From Cinclus cinclus (taxonomy: Eukaryota > Chordata > Aves > Passeriformes > Cinclidae): DNA of 64,000 nt. The position numbers and the translations under genes are program-made. Positions 59,455 to 64,000 of this stretch are shown in pieces. The DNA lies in assembly GCF_963662255.1 (NCBI RefSeq), contig NC_085053.1:2790001-2854000 (forward strand). The letters are read 5' to 3'. How positions within the stretch are numbered: position 1 is the stretch's first letter; each line of letters begins with the position of its first letter. The notes below the pieces were generated by a model. That model did no database searches. It saw nothing but the letters and a program-made list of their open reading frames with translations, and was not told the origin of the DNA.

Positions 59455-59640
59455 AGGGATGCTTTGTTGTCCCCAGGCTCCCCAAGCAGGGAGAGATCCC
59501 AGGAGGCACAGCCCTCAGGGATGCTCCGGTATCCCCGGGCAGGGAGAGATCCCAGGAGATGCAGCCCCCAGGGATGCTCCGGTATCCCCAGGCTCCCCAA
59601 GCAGGGAGAGGCCCAGGCAGGCACAGCCCCGCTGCTGGCC
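59455..59640 (+). repeat. Short irregular tandem duplication (about 65-bp unit)
   Basis: Three imperfect copies of a segment with CAGGGATGCT, a TCCCC stretch, AGCAGGGAGAGATCCCAGGA and a GCACAGCCC or GCAGCCCC block, at roughly 59,455, 59,515 and 59,573. The copies differ by indels. It has no coding meaning. Confidence 0.7.
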
Positions 59641-62201
59641 TGCTTCCCGCCTCCCTCGCAGCAGCCTGCCGGATTCCTGAGCGCTGACACAGGATGCTGC
59701 AGCAGTGAGTGTGCAGGACCTTCCTCCCCTTCCCCAGCCCCAGGAGAAGAGGAATGGCCGGGTTGCATCAGGCCAGGAGAGTGAGAGCAGCCTGCGTGAA
59801 ACGCAGAGCCTCCTGCGAATCCCTGGCTGTCCATGGGCTCCCAGCCCCGAGGGTTTCTCCCAGTCCCTGCTGGCACCTGGCCTGGGCCAGACACCTTTAA
59901 AGGCTGGGATGATTCACACCTTTGACACTCTCTTAATGGCAAGAGCCGGGTTTTAAGTAATTCCCTCTCCCCAGAAGGTATCCCTGAGGAGAGCCGCAGC
60001 TCGCCCAGAGCTCAGCCCGGAGCTGCAGCCAGGGATTGCTCCTGGATGATTACAGCAGGAGAAAAGTGAAAGGTTGCTGTCTGCCCTCCTTCCCAAGCAT
60101 CACCCTGGCAGCCCAGCTGCCACACTCCCTCTGCCAGCATCTATCCCACCCTCCGGCTGTGCTAAAGGATTTTCCCAGCACTTCTCTCCCACGGGACCTG
60201 ACCCGAACTGGGGGAAGGGCAGCTGCAGAGGCAAGTGCTTCCAGCAGCTCGTTACTATTCTAGGAAGGGTAGGATCCTGCCATCTTCCCATTAAGTCATC
60301 TCCTCCTCGACCCGGTGAGGCAGTTTCCATAGGAGTCACCCTCTCTCCCAAGTGATGGAAGTTTTTATTTTTATCTGGCTTATTTATGAACTTCTCTTTC
60401 CTCCTCCGGCATTGGCCTGAGCAGTGAGTTTGGGTCATTGGCCTCAGCTCGAGCTCATTCCCTGCCCTGTCCTTCCTCAGCTGTCCCCTCCGTCAGCCTC
60501 ATCTCTGTAGCACTGTGAGCAGAAGGAAAAGTCCAGAGGTTGAAGCAGCACAACAGAACAGATGAATTAAGGAAAACAGACCCAGCTTAGGTAAAAGTGA
60601 TTATAGGAATCTGGAAAAAAAAAAAGGCACTGGGTAAGTAAAAAATAAACCAAAATAAAGCATAAAAAATGTTTAACTGATTCCAAAAGTAACACAGTGT
60701 TATTATTAGGGATCTTTTCGATTGGGGGCTGGTTTGACCCAGACCACTCAGCAGAGCTCACCTGCAGCTATCCAGTCTCTGTTATTTTTTTCCGTCCCCC
60801 TCGGCCAAAGCAGCCCGAGGCTCCCCGGAGACGTGCACATCCCAGGGAGCAAACCCCACACGTGAAAACACAGCCATGGGATCAAGCGAGGCGTGCATTG
60901 GCACAGCAGATGGAGCCGGGCTGGGTCTTTCGGGGACACGGCTCCGTGGCCATGAGCCGGGAAGGGAGAACTTGCTCACCTCAGGTAGCACCACAGGAGG
61001 TCACACGAGCCTGAGGGAGCTGCGTGGGCATCTGTGGGCAGTCTGTGTCCTGTTTGCAGAGGCCAGCAGCACATTGAGCTGTTGCGCAACTCTCCTCTGG
61101 AAGACAGAGCAGATAGGAGCATTGCTGGGTGCTCTGTGCCAGAGAGTGGTTGGGTCTTGTCTGTGGAGGGACACACAAAGCAGTGGGACCAGGTGATCCT
61201 CCAGGGGTTGGATGCCCAGAAAACTTTAGGAAATGCCAAGATCAGGAGTGCCCCCATCCCATTCTGGGATTTGGAAGCTGGGCAAAACCATCCACTTTCA
61301 TGGAGATGCTGCTGGTGGACAAGGAGAGGACTGAAACCTGCTACCCCCAGCCTTGGGAAGGAAACTGTGCTGGTGCAGGAGGAAGAGGCCGTTTCCATCC
61401 TCCAGCCCAGCTTCTGACCCTCGGAGCAGAGTGTTTCATGAGGGAGCAGGAGAGCTGGAGGGATAATCCTCTGTAGCCATCCTCCTTCTCCTGCTATTCT
61501 CCTCTTACAGGAGAGATCCCGAGGTGATCTCACCTCCCTAGAGATGGGAGTGAGAGTGTGGGGTTCTCCTGTACAAGGGAAGCAGAGACAGTGCCTTCCC
61601 ATCACCTCCCAACAGTCAGTGAGTGAAATGTCTCATCACACCCCATGTCCTTGTGTCATCTACCAGACTGAAATTGTGTCACCATTAGGTGCAATTACCT
61701 AGAAAATTAAGATGGTAGGACTTTTGCTTTTACCCAAGGAGCTATTAAACTGTACACGAAGTAGTAGAGCTGCCTCAAAGCCATCCTAGGAGCAGGCAGT
61801 TTCTCCTAATCTCTCCCACACCCCTGCTTTGGGGTGACCCAGCCCAACACCTCCAGTTCTCAGAGATCCAAGGTGTTAAAAACTCCAGGCTGGTCACTTC
61901 TCATGCCCCACCAAAAACATGATCCCAAGGTTCAGCCAGATATCCTAGGCTGCCTTTCACAGCACACAAACATCTCGGGCTTGCCAGAGATGCAATCCTC
62001 AGTTGAAAAATTCATTAATTAGGAGCAGAGAAGCCTGTAGTGAATCTTCCAGCAAGAAGCAGGGAAAAAAAATCCCCCACAATTCAGTCTAATTACAAGG
62101 CCTTAGGGCACTCCACTCACTGTGAAGCCGAGGCCAAACTTTTCTCCCCACCCTCAAGAGCAGGAACTTTAACCCAGTTATAGCTCTACTGATAATGAAA
62201 G

Positions 62202-62216
62202 AAAAAAAAAAAAAAA
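62202..62216 (+). repeat. Poly(A) run
   Basis: About 15 consecutive A. Confidence 0.9.
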
Positions 62217-62772
62217 GTCCTCCTGACATTCATCGTTTGAACTCTTCTGCAAGTAACAGCAAAGAGGCACAGAAACACTTCACACCAAGCAGTAGCTGTG
62301 TTCTACTGGGTAAAATCCACTCACGCAGCCCCATTCCGGATCTCCGAGCAGGCAGTGCTGGAGGCCAGTGCTCGGCCCAGCTGTGCCACAGGCCTGGTCA
62401 GATTGCACCCAGCTGCTCCTCTGGGATTCAGCAACCGCTTCCCACCCACAGACAGTGACTTTGCACATTAGGTACTTTCAGAGCAAGACCTCAAATGCCA
62501 CGGCAGCTCCGGCCCGCCCCGAGAGGAGGCTGTAGCCAGAAGAGCAGTGGGAACACCTGGAAGATCCTGGGAAGGACTCCAGGCACCCTGACATAAGCTG
62601 CCTTTCTTCCCCAGCTCCCAGAAGAGCTGGACTCCAACCCACCCCAAGGCTCTGGCGAAGCTGGGTGGATCCAGCCACAGACATGCAGAACCACACCCCG
62701 GCTGCTGCCTGCCCTCCTCCCCCTCGAGCCGGCGGGGCACAAACAGGAACTAGGCTCATACAGTTGAAAATA

Positions 62773-62778
62773 TTTAAT
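62773..62778 (-). terminator. Distal poly(A) signal ATTAAA
   Basis: The common variant hexamer on the minus strand, in an AT-rich end of the IER5 3'UTR. Cleavage would be expected some 10-30 bases further down, at about 62,745-62,763. Confidence 0.5.
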
Positions 62779-63022
62779 ACGTGTTGTACACGTAGAATTA
62801 CATTTTATACAAAACATGATACATCAACTGAAGGAGAACACTGTACAAAATTCCCTACGGGAGCCCCAAGCCTTTATACAACAAAGACCGGGAGTTACCA
62901 AGCCTAACAAACAGGCTCAAGGACTTTTCCGTCAGAGCGTCTGTAAACTTCGCTCCTCTCAATAAACACTTTTAAAAAGCACCATGTAATAGTTCTGACC
63001 TAAACCTTTCCAAAATAGAAAC

Positions 63023-63028
63023 TTTATT
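63023..63028 (-). terminator. Proximal poly(A) signal AATAAA
   Basis: Canonical hexamer on the minus strand about 340 bases after the IER5 stop codon, within ATTAAATAAAGT. Its use would give a shorter 3'UTR. Confidence 0.5.
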
Positions 63029-63059
63029 TAATAAACTTAATACTTTCCAAGCTTAAAAT

Positions 63060-64000
63060 ATCACCCGCCGGGGGCGCCCCCGGGGTCGGCGGCAGCCGAG
63101 GAGCCTCCCCCGGGCGCCGGCGAGGGCGGCGGCTCTGCCGAGAAGGGGAATTCCGGGAGGGCAGGGCCGGGGGCTCTCCCAGGGCGGGTGCCGGCAGCCA
63201 GAACCAGGCGGGGGATCCGGGAAGCGCTGCCGCTGCTGTGCCGCGGTCCCTCCGGTGCGGCGGCGCGGGGCGCCGGGTCTGGCCGGCGCCGGAGCCCCGC
63301 GGCGCTCGGTGGGTGTCACCTCCGGACCTCCCAGCCCGCGGCGGGGAGCCAGTCTCTGCTGCAGGGGCATCAGAAAGCCACGATGGCCGTGCTCCAGGGG
63401 TTGAGGGTCCGCAGCACCGGCTCGTCGCAGCAGATCTGTCCGGGCTCGGCCGCCGCCTCGGCGGGCACCGCGCCCGTAGCCGCCTCGCCGCCGTCCAGAT
63501 GCGGCCGCCGGCGGCCCTTGGGCTCCTTGCTGAGCAGTCCCGAGAAGCTGGAGCCGAAGATGCTGATGAGGCTGGCCACGTTGCCCGTCTCCATGTCCTC
63601 CTGCTCGCCTGGCGGCGAGGGCGGCGTTGGCGGTGGCTCCTCTTCCTCGCGGCGGGGCTTCTTCACCGGGGAGCCCGCCTGGCCGCGCTCGCCGGCGCTC
63701 CGCTTGCGGGGGCAGTGCGACGACGGCGGCGGCGGCGGGGGGGGCCCGGCGCAAGCCCCGCGGTTCTCGCCGCAGCAGCAGCAGCGCCGCGGGCCCTGGC
63801 AGTCCCTCCCCGCCTCGTCCTGCGGGGGCGGCAGCGGCGGCTCCTCGGCCGCCCAGGCGGCGGTGCGAGGCAGCGGCTCCTCCTCGGGGGGCCCGGCGGC
63901 CTCGGGGGGCGGCTCGGGCGGGCAGCCCGGCTCACTCAGGTAGACCTGTCGGGCGCTGCGCAGCACCAGCGACACCAGGAGGTTCTTGTGCAGCTTTAGG
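63060..64000. promoter_or_regulatory. CpG island over IER5
   Basis: Extremely GC- and CpG-rich, covering the coding region and the proximal 3'UTR and running off the window edge. Such islands typically span the whole body of intronless immediate-early genes. The actual promoter lies beyond base 64000. Confidence 0.8.
63370..64000 (-). CDS. IER5: Immediate early response protein 5, C-terminal part (partial at window edge)
   Basis: A single open frame without introns, running from the window edge to TGA at 63,370-63,372; 209 full codons are visible. The start codon is outside: the first visible residues, [20 protein letters not shown], match the IER-family N-terminal block, so about 27 codons are missing. 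After a proline/glutamate-rich linker and a cysteine cluster (RRCCCCG) come a bipartite basic block (PRKRSAG...SPVKKPRR) resembling a nuclear localisation signal, an acidic stretch, the conserved [20 protein letters not shown] segment, and the conserved end [10 protein letters not shown]...[10 protein letters not shown]. This end separates IER5 from IER5L and IER2. IER5 is a stress- and serum-induced nuclear protein that recruits PP2A to partners such as HSF1 (family knowledge). The inferred length, about 236 residues, is shorter than human IER5 (327), mainly in the linker. Read-through errors in such GC-rich sequence are possible, but the frame is intact. Confidence 0.93.
   Translation of the reverse strand, partial: LKLHKNLLVSLVLRSARQVYLSEPGCPPEPPPEAAGPPEEEPLPRTAAWAAEEPPLPPPQDEAGRDCQGPRRCCCCGENRGACAGPPPPPPPSSHCPRKRSAGERGQAGSPVKKPRREEEEPPPTPPSPPGEQEDMETGNVASLISIFGSSFSGLLSKEPKGRRRPHLDGGEAATGAVPAEAAAEPGQICCDEPVLRTLNPWSTAIVAF

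Larger units (their letters stand above)
57641..62744. other. Gene-free 3' flank of IER5
   Basis: About 5.1 kb of unique DNA with no supported exon or RNA. A three-fold local near-repeat at about 59,460-59,640 (units containing 'CAGGGAGAGATCCCAGGAG' and 'GGGATGCTCCGGTATCCCC') looks like a small local tandem duplication of about 65 bases. A poly(A) run lies at 62,202-62,216. Confidence 0.4.
62745..63369 (-). other. IER5: IER5 3' untranslated region
   Basis: Minus-strand sequence between the IER5 stop codon and the candidate cleavage region. It begins GC-rich (63,060-63,369) and becomes AT-rich (62,760-63,060), as is usual for unstable immediate-early mRNAs. Two poly(A) signals can be seen on the minus strand: AATAAA at 63,023-63,028 (proximal) and ATTAAA at 62,773-62,778 (distal). 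The distal end is taken as the limit. The extent is inferred, with no transcript evidence. Confidence 0.6.

Noticed and set aside
63975..63975. Treating the first visible valine codon (GTG) as the IER5 start
   Set aside because: The frame stays open to the window edge and the preceding visible residues match the conserved family block, so the true start is outside the window.
63053..63999. Plus-strand frames of about 250 codons and a 233-codon minus frame over IER5
   Set aside because: They are shadows of the IER5 coding sequence and its GC-rich 3' part. The frame with the conserved IER-family ends is the real one.
1..64000. tRNA, rRNA, CRISPR or prokaryote-type operon
   Set aside because: No cloverleaf-like internal promoter blocks, rRNA segments or spaced short repeats were recognised. 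The repeat content and splice signals are vertebrate.

Overview
The window looks like vertebrate nuclear DNA from a bird. The interspersed repeats are nearly all 5'-truncated CR1 retroposons on both strands, with the typical 3' end around 'AAGGTCCCTTCCAACCCAAACC'-like sequence; there are no mammalian SINEs, one solo LTR, and several CpG islands. Species cannot be read from the sequence. Most of the 64 kb is non-coding, and most long open frames here are chance frames in GC-rich or repetitive DNA.

Right edge (about 62.76-64.0 kb, minus strand): the 3' part of a single-exon immediate-early gene, recognised as IER5 from its conserved near-N-terminal block, basic nuclear-localisation-like block, central [17 protein letters not shown] block and C-terminus ending STAIVAF. 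About 27 N-terminal codons and the promoter lie beyond base 64000. A 3'UTR of about 0.6 kb with two candidate poly(A) signals follows.

Left part (about 13-17 kb, minus strand): two splice-flanked coding blocks (16,494-16,695 and about 13,295-13,727) look like exons of one multi-exon gene that I could not name. A CpG island at about 35.5-37.1 kb with a good minus-strand splice donor at 36,106 is a possible first exon and promoter for it.

Between these lie about 16 CR1 fragments, one 427-bp LTR, a 406-bp pure-purine minisatellite with an 11-bp unit (18.8-19.2 kb), a G/T-rich block with a GGTTT array (53.4-53.6 kb), other microsatellites, two orphan CpG islands (54.8-55.3 and 57.2-57.6 kb), a perfect 42-bp direct repeat (27.6 and 29.3 kb), and several non-coding clusters of transcription-factor-like sites. 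In mammals IER5 lies upstream of CACNA1E with a large gene-poor interval between them. If that order holds here, the window is the downstream flank of IER5, which may hold distal regulatory DNA. I saw no tRNA, rRNA, CRISPR array, operon or clearly new biological system.
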